Shown one piece after another: positions 33,901-42,816 of a DNA stretch of 64,000 bases. The stretch's first letter is position 1, and each line of letters opens with the position of its first letter. The translations under genes and the position numbers were made by a program. The stretch is from Trebouxia sp. TZW2008 (lineage: Eukaryota; Chlorophyta; Trebouxiophyceae; Trebouxiales; Trebouxiaceae): NCBI GenBank assembly GCA_002118135.1, contig BDIU01000081.1:102415-166414 (forward strand). Direction: 5' to 3'. The notes beneath the pieces were generated by a model that was given only the letters and a program-made list of their open reading frames with translations, had not been told where the DNA came from and did not search any database.

Positions 33901-33929
33901 GTTTGTTCACCAGAGGGCACAATATTCAT
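15997..33929 (-). CDS. RNF10: RNF10/Mag2-type RING E3 ligase with N-terminal PAM2 motif
   Basis: Seventeen exons: 33929-33791, 33617-33523, 33328-33282, 33185-32783, 32088-31960, 31478-31374, 30984-30754, 30087-29899, 27298-27101, 26465-26333, 25930-25673, 24624-24464, 23769-23679, 23221-23016, 20533-20287, 16747-16613, 16142-15997; 970 residues, every junction in phase. Matches to RNF10 run end to end: ANHLLNF, KFLQANFRFLVSD, the RING at 239-285, VNETVSFKLL, the FYFYQSADGQ block, HLAHLPLSG, a charged EEISSRQKRRERR coiled segment, SFANIAKMG, and the basic KKPAKQMVLLSTTQRRY end. In animals and yeast this family ubiquitylates small-subunit ribosomal proteins on stalled ribosomes. Residues 36-47 form a PAM2 motif, suggesting binding to poly(A)-binding protein. 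RING ligands 2, 5 and 6 are Ser242, Ala260 and Ser263, so the first zinc site is lost. Exons 2, 3 and 16 are less certain. Most introns are packed with exon-edge copies. Confidence 0.9.
16840..17112 (-). repeat. two copies of exon 16 start in RNF10 intron 15
   Basis: Segments at about 16990-17112 and 16840-16935 repeat the acceptor and coding part of exon 16 (real copy from 16747). Their frames read AAHHG and PGVSSN-like sequence. The outer copy is almost full length and open; the real exon was chosen as the copy that joins in phase to the last exon. Confidence 0.8.
17440..19560. repeat. satellite of about 200 bp, roughly nine to ten units, in RNF10 intron 15
   Basis: The string GCCTATCAGCAT recurs at about 17466, 17676, 17881, 18098, 18483, 18671, 18856 and 19065, with weaker units near 18308 and 19385. 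Spacing is about 185-215 bp. Between anchors the units share CAGTCAGTGACCTCAGG and CAAAGGTGCAATCTTTGCTT strings. I could not match it to any exon of this gene, so either its source exon is unrecognised or it is an independent satellite. Confidence 0.85.
19785..20250 (-). repeat. three copies of exon 15 end in RNF10 intron 15
   Basis: Blocks near 20110-20250, 19960-20060 and 19785-19880 repeat the 3' half of exon 15 (HGLGVDGAALPPEAGVSF-like frame) and its donor region. Frames degrade progressively with distance from the real exon at 20287-20533. Confidence 0.85.
20625..20840 (-). repeat. two copies of exon 15 start in RNF10 intron 14
   Basis: Blocks near 20630-20700 and 20770-20840 repeat the 5' part of exon 15, including the region of the acceptor. 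They lie upstream of the exon in transcript direction, complementing the 3'-edge copies on its other side. Confidence 0.78.
21108..21245. repeat. foldback: inverted repeat with arms of about 38 bp
   Basis: Left arm 21108-21144 and right arm 21209-21245 are reverse complements with about five mismatches, separated by about 64 bp containing a CATATG-centred stretch. It lies in RNF10 intron 14. It could be a short MITE-like element or a hairpin RNA precursor; nothing more can be said from sequence alone. Confidence 0.75.
21720..22965 (-). repeat. array of about twelve copies of exon 14 end in RNF10 intron 14
   Basis: The 3' edge of exon 14, encoding KGLSAHELK and followed by the donor, recurs about every 105-117 bp, with the shared string GAGCTCATGAGCGCTGAGG in most units. 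Donor positions vary: some units keep AAG|GTA, others read AAGAAA or AAGATA and could not act as donors. The real exon ends at 23016, at one end of the array. Confidence 0.93.
23355..23565 (-). repeat. two copies of exon 13 end in RNF10 intron 13
   Basis: Blocks at about 23515-23565 and 23355-23410 repeat the end of exon 13 (CATCTGCC...TCAG) with the donor. In the farther copy the donor GT has changed. Upstream of the exon, 23860-23990 contains weaker copies of its acceptor region in an about 87-bp tandem. Confidence 0.75.
24655..24750 (-). repeat. copy of exon 12 start in RNF10 intron 11
   Basis: The first half of exon 12 with its acceptor (real acceptor at 24624/24625) is repeated about 110 bp upstream in transcript direction, with degraded frame. 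Confidence 0.75.
24945..25345. repeat. tandem duplication of about 200 bp in RNF10 intron 11
   Basis: Two adjacent blocks, about 24945-25140 and 25150-25345, share AGCAAAAGCTTTTG, GTAGACCC(G/A)GCAGGA and GTGGCTGCAGCAGCGACTAA strings in the same order. No exon resemblance is seen, so the duplication lies wholly within intron sequence. Confidence 0.8.
25985..26065 (-). repeat. copy of exon 11 start in RNF10 intron 10
   Basis: This repeats the acceptor and first part of exon 11 (compare 25840-25935), with an internal deletion in the copy. It lies upstream of the exon in transcript direction. Confidence 0.75.
26685..27080 (-). repeat. two copies (about 197 bp) of exon 9 end in RNF10 intron 9
   Basis: Units starting near 26688 and 26886 repeat the 3' part of exon 9 with its donor and adjoining intron (real donor at 27100/27101). 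The intron part (CACACTGCCATACAATCTATA) is also shared, showing that the duplicated unit spans the exon-intron boundary. Confidence 0.9.
27360..29210 (-). repeat. array of about eleven copies of exon 9 start in RNF10 intron 8
   Basis: The acceptor and 5' part of exon 9 recur at about 27510, 27710, 27822, 27962, 28112, 28262, 28421, 28552, 28842, 29037 and 29188, recognisable by CCTTCTGCTGTCAACT-like strings. The copy at about 27580-27726 keeps an acceptor and about 49 open codons; the one at 27400-27520 has stop codons. Confidence 0.92.
28685..28812 (-). mobile_element. short dispersed element, copy 2, flanked by 17-bp direct repeats
   Basis: A 128-bp block interrupts the exon 9 copy array and is nearly identical to 11019-11143 on the other strand. 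It is bounded by the same 17 bases, GCAAGCTGTTTGTGCTG, at 28668-28684 and 28813-28829, which look like a target-site duplication. Removing the block and one repeat restores a normal array unit. It has no coding capacity and no clear terminal inverted repeat, so it would be non-autonomous. Confidence 0.75.
29600..29895. repeat. low-complexity AGCACA/GCCCA tract next to RNF10 exon 8 donor
   Basis: Nearly 300 bp consist of short AGCACAGC, CAGCCCA and CAGCGCA variants, densest at 29800-29895. The tract begins directly beyond the donor of exon 8 (29899). Open frames across it on both strands are artefacts of the repeat. Confidence 0.9.
30115..30260 (-). repeat. copy of exon 8 start in RNF10 intron 7
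   Basis: The acceptor and 5' half of exon 8 (real start 30087) plus adjoining intron are repeated upstream in transcript direction. The copy keeps the GHHKHKRHGNAGS-type frame but has a shortened first part. Confidence 0.88.
30585..30720 (-). repeat. copies of exon 7 end in RNF10 intron 7
   Basis: Blocks near 30654-30715 and 30585-30612 repeat the end of exon 7 and its donor (real end 30754). Confidence 0.75.
31020..31105 (-). repeat. copy of exon 7 start in RNF10 intron 6
   Basis: The first part of exon 7 (GCTGAAGAAGCTTGA string on the plus strand) is repeated upstream of the exon in transcript direction; the acceptor region has decayed. A fragment of exon 6 (GCTTGAGTTCCCT string) is repeated nearby at about 31255-31290. 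Confidence 0.75.
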
Positions 33930-34793
33930 GCAACGGGGGGACTGCCCTGTGTAGAGTGTCCGAGCGGACAAATGCTCGGGCGATAGTTGCTTGATATGTT
34001 CTGTGCCGAAGGAAGAACAGGGTCCCTCAAGTGATTCCTGTTCGCGTGGTAATAATCGCAGACTGATGCTACTTGTTACTTGGATGCGTGAAACGATGCA
34101 TGCAAGTTTGATGAAACCAAAACCGTTTCAACTCCTCTGCAACATGCATGCAATTGGCAGAATTGTCACAGCACAAACATGAGAACGTGTGAAAGCGGTC
34201 AGCAGAATTTGACGCCAGAAGTGTCTGCAGACCTTGAGCAGCACCTTCAAGTATCAATCCAGACAATACCATACAATGGCTACTGTAATGCTGTGAAAGC
34301 ATTCAATCTAGCTAAGCCTGACTTAATGTATCGAGTTCAAAGTCGCTGGAGCACGCAATGCCATCATTGCTCAAGCATTTGCGTGCAGGACATGGGACCT
34401 CATTTACTAGCTACTACAGTAACTCAATAATTGTTGGCATCATTCAGAGTGATTCACTCTCGAACAAGCTGCTTTGAGCGAGGTTGTATTGACTGCAATC
34501 AGAGCTGCAACTTGATGTCACGTTGCTGACCATGCGCAAGCACGTAAAGCTGTGCTGTTTTGGTGAAAGACAGATGGAGGCAATGGCGAATTGATCTGTT
34601 TAGAGCTGATCAAAGGATTCATGGTCAACTGACAATTTTCCGACAACAAGGGGCATGCCAGGCCAATTCTAGCAGACAAAGTAATGTGGAGTTTGCGCGA
34701 TGTTTGACGCATTGCATGCCTGCACAGAGGGGTCCTAGCTGTATTGCACATTCAAATCAGCACAAGGCTACCTGGTGTCAACCTCAATCAAGT
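33930..34793. other. intergenic, 5' flank of the RNF10 gene
   Basis: I see no supported exon. The region should hold the RNF10 promoter and the 3' end of the next minus-strand gene. Confidence 0.4.
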
Positions 34794-35699
34794 TTAACCT
34801 GCCTTGGCTGGCGGCGGGACATGTTGCATAAATCTTGAGCGAATGTTTCCATGGCCTATCTCGCGCAAGATGGCTTGTTGAAATCCATCTGCCACCATTG
34901 AATCTGCAAAAAGCTCATCTTCATACGTCAGATCCTGGGCCCAACTAGGTATTGGTGGGATCTGGCCTGTCATCATTTCCAGGAACTTGCCCCACAGGGA
35001 CACTGGCAAGCCTTTTATGATGATGTCATCCAAGCTGCCCAAGCAGTCACAAAAACATTTCAAGTCTGACTTGGACCACAGAGTGTAGGACGGCCATTGC
35101 TGATCTTCAGCGCCAGCAAGTTTAAATTGAACGGCCCCTTTCAAAGTAATAGTGATGCTTACTTTCCTCAGGTAAGATGATTGACATACTTTGTGGTACT
35201 CCTTTGCAATGCTGAACTGCCTGTTCCCAATGAGCATGTTCCCAGCGGCCTCTCCAATGAAAATATATTGCTGAAACCGAAGACGGTTCAAGGCTATTTT
35301 GTCGAAAGAATCATCATATGGACCAAAGTCAACCGCAAATGGTGTGGAACAGTTAGTCACAAGGTGAGCAGGAATTGTTTTGGCCTTTTCAGCCAACACT
35401 GCCAAGGCAGCACAGAGGTGAGCGGTCCAGCTGATTACGAGACGATTAGTTTCTAGTGTTAGCTCGGCGTAACGTTGGCTGCTTTGTGGCAGGCCCAAAA
35501 GAGCTCTCCGTACAATGGTCTGCATGAGTACTTTGCTGCTGAGTTGTAGCTCCTGCATGTGTTTCTGAGCGGCAAGGGCCAAACAGGGCATCATGACCTT
35601 TCTGCAAGCTTGGCAGCAAGCGCACAAGCTGACTACAGAGCCTGCGTCCAGCAGCGCACCAATGCGCGGACCAAGTTGAGGATGGGTCAAGCAGTCCAT
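34794..35699 (-). CDS. single-exon protein of unknown function, faintly F-box-like N-terminus
   Basis: A 301-residue open frame without introns starts at a real ATG (35699). Residues about 6-36 (GPRIGALLDAGSVVSL, then Cys/Leu-rich) resemble the helical pattern of an F-box, but the match is weak. The rest has alternating hydrophobic and polar stretches, no membrane segment and no motif I recognise. Length and steady codon use support a real gene. A short open frame upstream (from about 35861) could be a uORF, or an acceptor just before the ATG could join an earlier exon. It is divergent from the CDH1 gene, separated by about 700 bp. Confidence 0.55.
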   Translation of the reverse strand: MDCLTHPQLGPRIGALLDAGSVVSLCACCQACRKVMMPCLALAAQKHMQELQLSSKVLMQTIVRRALLGLPQSSQRYAELTLETNRLVISWTAHLCAALAVLAEKAKTIPAHLVTNCSTPFAVDFGPYDDSFDKIALNRLRFQQYIFIGEAAGNMLIGNRQFSIAKEYHKVCQSSYLRKVSITITLKGAVQFKLAGAEDQQWPSYTLWSKSDLKCFCDCLGSLDDIIIKGLPVSLWGKFLEMMTGQIPPIPSWAQDLTYEDELFADSMVADGFQQAILREIGHGNIRSRFMQHVPPPAKAG

Positions 35700-36402
35700 G
35701 GCCTCTGCTGCAGCCTGTCGCGGACGCAGCAGAAAGCCTGAAGTGTGAATTTATGAAAGCCCAAAATCTGTCCGGGAAGCAATTTTCAAAGGGGCTCCTC
35801 AGGTCCCCAGAGTGTCCAAGACAAGAGCTCCGCAATATTGTCTCGTTCACCGTGTGACATCTCCTCCTGGTGACCATCCACGATTGGTCTGCCGCTGGAG
35901 TGCGTTCATACTCTCAACAGAACTCGTAGCGTCATTCTCTGAAGCAGCTGGTGTCTGAGTTTGCACCCAGACCAGCAGCTATTGGCTCGACGTTGACTTA
36001 TTAGGCCACGCGCCTCTTCGCAGCATCAACACGTCTGCTTGCTGGATAGAAGCTAGGCTGCTTCAACCTGCAAGTTCAAGACCTGACGCAGCTCCAATTC
36101 ATTGCCAGCGTTCATCTGCGACAGTGCCTTCACAACCTTGACCTACCCTGACCTAGGTGCGTTGCCAATGACGCATTAGCAACCCCGCACCAGTTGCTGT
36201 CACATGCTGTGCTCAAGCTGTTCTACCGTCAGCGTTTTGACACAATCCTTTGCTTGCTGTGTCAGCCCTGTGCCATGTGATGCAACATGTTGCTGAGCGT
36301 GCTGATCTGCTGGAACATGCTGTGCAGAGCTGATGCTGAGTCAGATGACAGCAGGCTTGGCCTGCTTTTGAGGTCATCAAAGCAGGTGACATAGTATCAG
36401 CC
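35700..36402. promoter_or_regulatory. divergent promoter region between the unknown gene and CDH1
   Basis: The two flanking genes read outward from this 703-bp stretch, so it must contain both promoters and 5' UTRs. No specific binding site can be assigned with confidence. Confidence 0.4.
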
Positions 36403-39400
36403 ATGATGCAGCCTACCACACCTACGAAAAACACCACTGACCCTGACATAGCAGAGCTTCAAAACCGGATTGGTGTACCATCAGCATCTGACAGATGTAA
36501 TTCAGACGCATCATACAGGTCAGACAGCAAGCACCGTACAATGTCTTGCTGGTGTACAATGTCTTCAAATGTCCTTGGTTCCAAATGTCCCTGTTGCGTC
36601 AGAAGTGAGTCCTGCTGTTGCCTTCTGGCATTGGAAGATGACTGGCACTGTGGCTTAAGCATTTCATGTGGAATGCTGGCAATGTCTTTGTCGACTTTGC
36701 TCTTGCATACAACCTTGCTGATTTATTTGTTTCAATGCCAATTCCTGCTTTCTTGTTGCTTTGATAAAGCCAAAGCCAGCTGCTACGTCTGCTATTATCC
36801 GCTATGTCTACACACATTGCACATGCTTACTCACCCATGCTTGTTGTAAGCCGTTCAGTTCTTCCATTTCACATCAGCGCAGACATCAGCAGCACACATA
36901 CAGCGGTCTCAGTAGCCATGTTCACGCTCACTCATGCGACTCTGTTCACTACAATAGGCAATAAATGCATGTGATACCTGTAGGTCGCCCAAGGCTCAGA
37001 TCAGCTATAGCGATCGCTTCATACCCACACGCAGTGCGCATGCACGTCTCAATTTCTCAATCTACGACAGGGACACAGCGGCTGCAGAGGTTCACAGCAG
37101 CTCGTAAGCCTCTTTGCTCACTTGTCACATGCATGCCTGAATTTCTCCATTCGTGATAGGGACACAGCAGCTGCAGAGATTCACAGCAGCTCGTAAGCCT
37201 CTTTGCTCACTTGTCACATGCATGCGCCAAGTTCTCCATCCGTGATAGGGACACAAAGGCTACAGAGGTCCACAGCAGCTTGTAAGGCGCTTTGCTCATC
37301 TGTCACCAACAGCTTGACTCACGTCAGAGCATGAGGCATTGGCCTGCATTGCAAGTACAGACAGACTGTGCTGCGTTTGCGAACCAGTGCTTCAAGCTGT
37401 GATGCAAGCCAAGCTGTTCACGCTCCTTCAGTCGACACCAAGAGAGACCGTGGTTATAAGGTCTAAGCTGAGAAATATGTGCTGTATGTTGTGCCCACAG
37501 CGCAGCGCAACATTCATCTTGTGCTGGCTTGCCGCACCCTACAGCGATAAGCAAGCTGCGAACAGACAGCTTTGTCAACCGTTGCTGCCTGACTTGCATA
37601 GCGCAAGGGTGAGATTTCCGGTGCCACACAAAGTAGTGAAGCACCAATCTACTGTATTGACATCAGCGCTCATGCATCACGCACAGGCCAAGCTGGCCAG
37701 ACAGCATGTGTCTCACCTGGCAGATGTGCTAGAGCATGTACAGTTTAGAAAATCATGCTATGCAGGGAGTTTGCAGATGGTAATGGGGCGTACAGTCAGC
37801 TGCTGAAGTCAGAGCTGCTGGGCATCCCTTCTGCATCTTCTTCACCTCTTGCCTCACCTGATCGGCATGCTGGCCGCCCCTCAGACCTGCTGCGCTCCCC
37901 AACAAGGTGGTTTTAGCCTTCTGCATGTCACTTGATGTCAGCAATGCCCGTTTATCTCACTGATTTGTTGTGGCGGCGCTGCTGACCATCCTTTCAGCAT
38001 CTTCTTCACCTGTTGCTTCACCTCATCGGCATGCTGGCCGGCCCTCAGACCTGCTGTGCTCGCCAACAAGGTAAACTTGGGGTACTGCATGTAATTTTGT
38101 GTCGCTGCGTGTCTTTTTGTCAGCAATGACTATGCACATGACTCGTGTCTGGTCACAAGTGACCTGTGTGTCATGATTGACTTGTGTGTAGAGGTTGTGC
38201 GCCATCTGTAGAGATCTGCAATTAACATCAGTATCTGTTGAGGGATGGTGAGCAAAACAGTTGCTCAGTCGCCCGCTTGCAAACATACCCTGTGTCATCA
38301 TTGTATATTTACAAGCGGACGACTGGGCAACTGTGTCGCTCACTGCAAGACCTGCACACTTTTGCTCAACAAGGGGCCCTCACAATGCAGTGGGTGCCAT
38401 AGCAGTTCTACAAGCCAGGATAAAACTTTGAATTGCAAAGTGAAATTGTGTGGTCTGCCAGCTTTCTGCAGTTATTGCAAAACCTGCCTGTTGGCAGCAG
38501 CACAGGAGCTTTTATAAGGTACATCAGTCAGCGGCAACAGGTTGTACTCTTGTCTCATGCAGTCCTGGAGCAAAGAAGATGTTCAGGTTCAAGACCGGGG
38601 ATGCAGACAGCCCCAGGGCTGGCCCTCCCACAGAATCGCCCTACTTGCTGTCACCCGTGGGTCGAGAAAACCCTTTAGGGAACACCATAGTCAGCCCAAA
38701 ACGGGCGCCGCGCAAGATTGCACGCTCCCCTTTCAAGGTTCTGGATGCGCCAGCGCTGCAAGATGATTTCTACCTCAACTTGGTGGATTGGTCAGCGCAG
38801 AATGTGCTAGCAGTGGGGTTGGGCACCTGTGTGTACCTTTGGTCAGCCTGCACTAGCAAGGCAAGGCAACATTCAGCTAGTTTTGCTATTGGAACTGCAC
38901 CACGACTGCAAACTTATGGCATCTACATGGTGGGGTGCATGTTCCTCTGGTCAGCCTGCACCAGCCAGGCAATTTGATGATACACTGCCATCAGTGCAGA
39001 CTGTGCCAGCTGTGGGGCTGGGCACCTGTGTATACCTATGGTCAGCCTGCACTAGCAAGGCAAGTTGATACAGTGTGTCTTTGATGCAACTGCATTTGTT
39101 TCCAAGCTCATTGTGCTTAAAGCAAATTGTCTGTACCCAGAATGTGCTGGCAGTGGGGCTGGGCACCTGTGTGTACCTCTGGTCAGACTACACTAGCAAG
39201 GCAAGTTGTGATTTAAGTGCTGTTGCTAAAATGTGATATCAAGGCAACCTGATATGCAGCTCATGCTGTGCCAGGAAGGGCACTAGCAAGGCAAGTCTAT
39301 GATTTGGCTACTGTCAATGCAGGAGTTGCCTCAGGTCTGTGAGGTATTCGCATTTGCATGTCCCTTTGTGTGGCCCGCATCACATGCCACATCTATCTGT

Positions 39401-42281
39401 GCACGTGCTGCTGAAGTGCTTGTGCATATGCTGCAAGTTCCGTTTTGGCCACAACACTGACCCTTAACCGCAAGTCCATTGCTTCCTGAGCTGTCAAAGT
39501 GTCTTTGCTTGCAATCTGTCTGCATATTGCACAGGGCTTATTCTGATCAGCTCAGGGCATGCGGTTATGCAGCTTCCTGAGACTATGCATTGCATTGCCA
39601 AGTCTTTCTGCCCAGTGTTTTGCATACAAGTGAACAATTGCACCAACTTGAACCTCATCACTGTCAGCAGGACGCGCCCCTCGACCTTAGCGTGGCAGCT
39701 GAGCTGCGCTCATTGCAAAACTGTGATCTCCAACACAGGGCTTATGATAATTTGTTGCGCATCATGCCTGCAGGTGACCAAGCTGTGTGACTTCAGCAGC
39801 AGTGAGCCACAAGATAGTGTCTGTTCAGTGGCATGGAGTCAAAGAGGGACATACCTGTCTGTTGGTACCAACAATGGAGAGACACAGCTGTGGGATGTTG
39901 CCAAGATCAAGGTTATCCGAACCATGCAGGTGAGCCATCAGCATCACAGTGAATCGCTCAATGCACAAAAAAGAAATGCACAAGGGACTGTCCATGGTTC
40001 AAGAGGCTGCGTACATGCAACTTTGAAACAGCTGACATACCAGGACTGTATGACAAGCTGTATACGGAAGGATGAGTTCAGTTTAGCCAAAAGAGCTACA
40101 ACAAGACTGCATTGTAGCAAAAGGCTGTATGCGTGAAAGGCTGAATGCAGATGGCATAGTAAACGTGCATGACAAGCATGTGATATCAATATATATGTGA
40201 GTACGTGAAGGACTCAGTCAAGGAAATCTCACAAACACATGTTTGCCTTGGGATGGGCTGAATGAAGCTGACATGAAAGGGGGCTTTGACAAGCATCTTT
40301 GTTGTGGCAGAGTCTGTGTTTTTGGAAGACTGAATGAAAATAACACTCCGTGCCAGCATTCCATGCTAGCGTGTCAGAGATGATTGACAAACATCTGATA
40401 TGACAGGGGCACAGAGCAAGGGTGGGCACCATGGCATGGAGCAGTCACATCCTGTCCTCTGGCAGCAGAGATCGCAACATCCTGCAGCGAGATGTGCGTG
40501 CCCCAGAGGACTTTGTTCACAAGCTTGTGGGCCACAGATCAGAGGTATGAGCTGCAGGTTTGCATGGCAAACTGGTTTCTGCATACTCTCTTGCACATAA
40601 CCCAGAGGCTGTCTCCTCCTTTCAGCACGTATGGTCTGCAGTTCTTTTGACAGCACACATGCTGCAGCTTCAGCAAAAGTGGCAGCCACAGATGCTAATG
40701 CAAATGCTGCAAATTGCTGCATGTTGTCTATGTGCATTGCCTTCAGCATAGTGTCTCGTGTCTGCAGACATTCTTCTGATCAAGACGCTAACACCAGCCC
40801 TACATCAATCATCAACATGTTTGCTGACTTTGGCATTGGCTGAGTCCTTAAGGATGCTTCTGACTAAAGTATATAAGCATACTCTTTAACTTCATGCTTT
40901 GTGACCTCGTGTGGTCTTCAGGTGCTGTTGATGTGCATTGACTTTGGTGTTGGCTGATGTTCATGTTCAGCCTCCCCCAGAATACAGCAATTAACTTTTC
41001 ATTCAGGTGTGAGGTCACAAGCGCCAGCTTTAGAACGTCACTGGCTTTTTGACTTCAGGTGTGTGGGCTCAAGTGGTCTCCAGATGACAGAGAGGTTGCC
41101 AGCGGCGGCAACGACAATCAGCTGTACATCTGGAACCTGAACTCTACTTCGCCAATCATCAAGTTCAGCGACCACAATGCTGCGGTGAAGGCTATTGCAT
41201 GGTCACCGCACCAGCACGGCCTCTTGGCATCTGGTGGAGGCACAGCCGACCGCTGCATACGCTTCTGGAACTCGGCCACCAACACAGCGCTCAACTGCAT
41301 AGACACAGGTAAAGCCTCAAGCAACACTGTCTCAAGCTCGGCACAGACAAGCTCAGCTCCAAGTTGTATTGAGTTGTGCAATTGCAGGCGCTGCTATGCA
41401 ATGCACTCTGGTGCGCACAGCAACATAAGACAGCAGCTGTGGCCACATGCATCATTGTGTTTCAAATCGTATGTCACTCTTCTGATGCTTGCTTGCACTG
41501 GCAGACAGTCAGCAGAACTCCAAGCTAATGCCATACACTTGCGCATTGATCATGAAGCTTAGTACTGTATCAATCACCTCCATTACTGACGGGTGACTAT
41601 ATACTGTGCTGCAGGTAGCCAAGTGTGCAATCTGTCATGGTCCAAGAATGTCAATGAGATTGTCAGCACACATGGATACAGCCAGAATCAGATCATTGTC
41701 TGGAAGCATCCCACAATGACTAAGCTGGCCACGCTGACGGGGCACACTCTCAGAGTATTATACCTGGCAGTATCACCTGACGGCCAGACTATTGTCACAG
41801 GAGCAGGTCAGCTCCTCTTTCCCTTGATACTCATACTGAGCACGATACTTTGCACATTCTAGCAAGGGTACTAGGTGCGTGTGACCTAAGTCCTGTGTTG
41901 TCAGGCCTTCTTCTTCTGCCCTTGATATGCATCAAAGTATGCAGGACTGACAATGTGGACTGCTGTGAGCATATTTTGACATATCTGCCCTTTACTCTGT
42001 GTACTGTACATGCCCTCTGCACAATGTGCAAGGTTAGTGCAAGCTGAACTGTTCTGGCAAAGAAACAGACAAATTTTTGAAACCAAGGAAACAGTTGTCT
42101 AGCGTAATGGATTGACAGCTTGTTGAGCTGTCTCAGAGCAGATGAGGTCATTCAACGCAGTGTGCATGTATCTGCAGGCGATGAGACTTTGCGGTTCTGG
42201 AATGTCTTCCCTGGCCCAAAGTCTCAGGGCTCTGTCAATGACTCATCAGTGGGCTCGATGATGCGCACCCTCATCAGATAA
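36403..42281 (+). CDS. FZR1: CDH1/FZR (CCS52-type) WD40 activator of the anaphase-promoting complex
   Basis: Nine exons: 36403-36518, 36984-37103, 37766-37906, 38563-38860, 39774-39929, 40407-40544, 41059-41308, 41615-41806, 42178-42281; 504 residues, all in phase. The C-box DRFIPTR is at residues 49-55, and the protein ends in the Ile-Arg tail (TLIR); both bind the [24 protein letters not shown] opens a seven-bladed WD40 propeller with the family strings [27 protein letters not shown] and HGYSQNQI. The C-box and first-blade sequence favour CDH1/FZR over CDC20. It recruits D-box and KEN-box substrates for ubiquitylation in G1 and endocycles. Intron 4 uses a GC-AG donor (AAG|GCAAGG). Introns 2, 3, 4 and 6 hold exon-edge copies. 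Confidence 0.96.
37112..37300 (+). repeat. two copies (about 80 bp) of exon 2 end in CDH1 intron 2
   Basis: The end of the C-box exon with its donor (real donor at 37104) is repeated twice downstream, with donors GTAAGCC and GTAAGGC. Adjoining intron bases (CTCACTTGTCACATGCATG) are included. Confidence 0.92.
37975..38080 (+). repeat. copy of exon 3 end in CDH1 intron 3
   Basis: About 95 bp repeat the end of exon 3 (real end 37906), with a good CAAG|GTAAAC donor in the copy. The matching frame is interrupted relative to the original. Confidence 0.9.
38905..39300 (+). repeat. four copies of exon 4 end, several with GC donors, in CDH1 intron 4
   Basis: Copies at about 38905-38975, 38993-39070, 39134-39212 and 39279-39300 repeat the end of exon 4 ([15 protein letters not shown] frame). 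They keep the unusual GC donor; two of them read AAG|GCAAGT, a better consensus than the presumed real donor AAG|GCAAGG at 38861. Confidence 0.92.
40130..40400 (+). repeat. degenerate tandem repeats before CDH1 exon 6
   Basis: Three loosely similar units share GACTGAATGAA, GACAAGCAT and GATAT strings ahead of the acceptor at 40406, and look like strongly decayed copies of the intron end. A short copy of the exon 7 acceptor lies at about 41003-41025. Confidence 0.5.
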
Positions 42282-42816
42282 CAATGGGATTGGCTATTGA
42301 CCTTGTACAAGTGTATACATGACTCAGTGCTGCTGTGCACATTGCTTGCCAGTGTATCTGCAGGCCTAGGTGCCTGAGACGTATCAGTCTTTATGCTCTA
42401 AGATTGACAACGACGCAGAGCTTGTCCATACTAGATTTGAGATGGATGTAGCCCCCAGTCAATGCCCATTTGCACGTTTCTTCGACAAACATCGCAGATC
42501 CATTCAGAACATGTTTCTTTCACTACAGCAGTTACTACTGTAATTGCAATGCTGCACATATGTATGCATCTTCAGCCCATGAGCTGAATGAGCACAGCTA
42601 TGTCCGCCTTGCATGAACACATTTGCATTGATTGGGCAAGACCAACAGGGTAATGCTACACGGTACCATGCTGTCATGTAAAAGACAGCTGCATGTCTGC
42701 AGGCCATCTTGACAGAACGAACCTAGGACAGATCGAACGAAACGCCAGATTGCTGCAGAGCTACGGTGCGGCATGCCTGCGGTAGAAACGCAAGGAGGTC
42801 GGTTATCAAAGTCGTC
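42282..42816. other. intergenic between CDH1 and the next plus-strand gene
   Basis: It holds the CDH1 3' UTR and the 5' flank of the gene at 42817. No further gene is seen. Confidence 0.4.
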
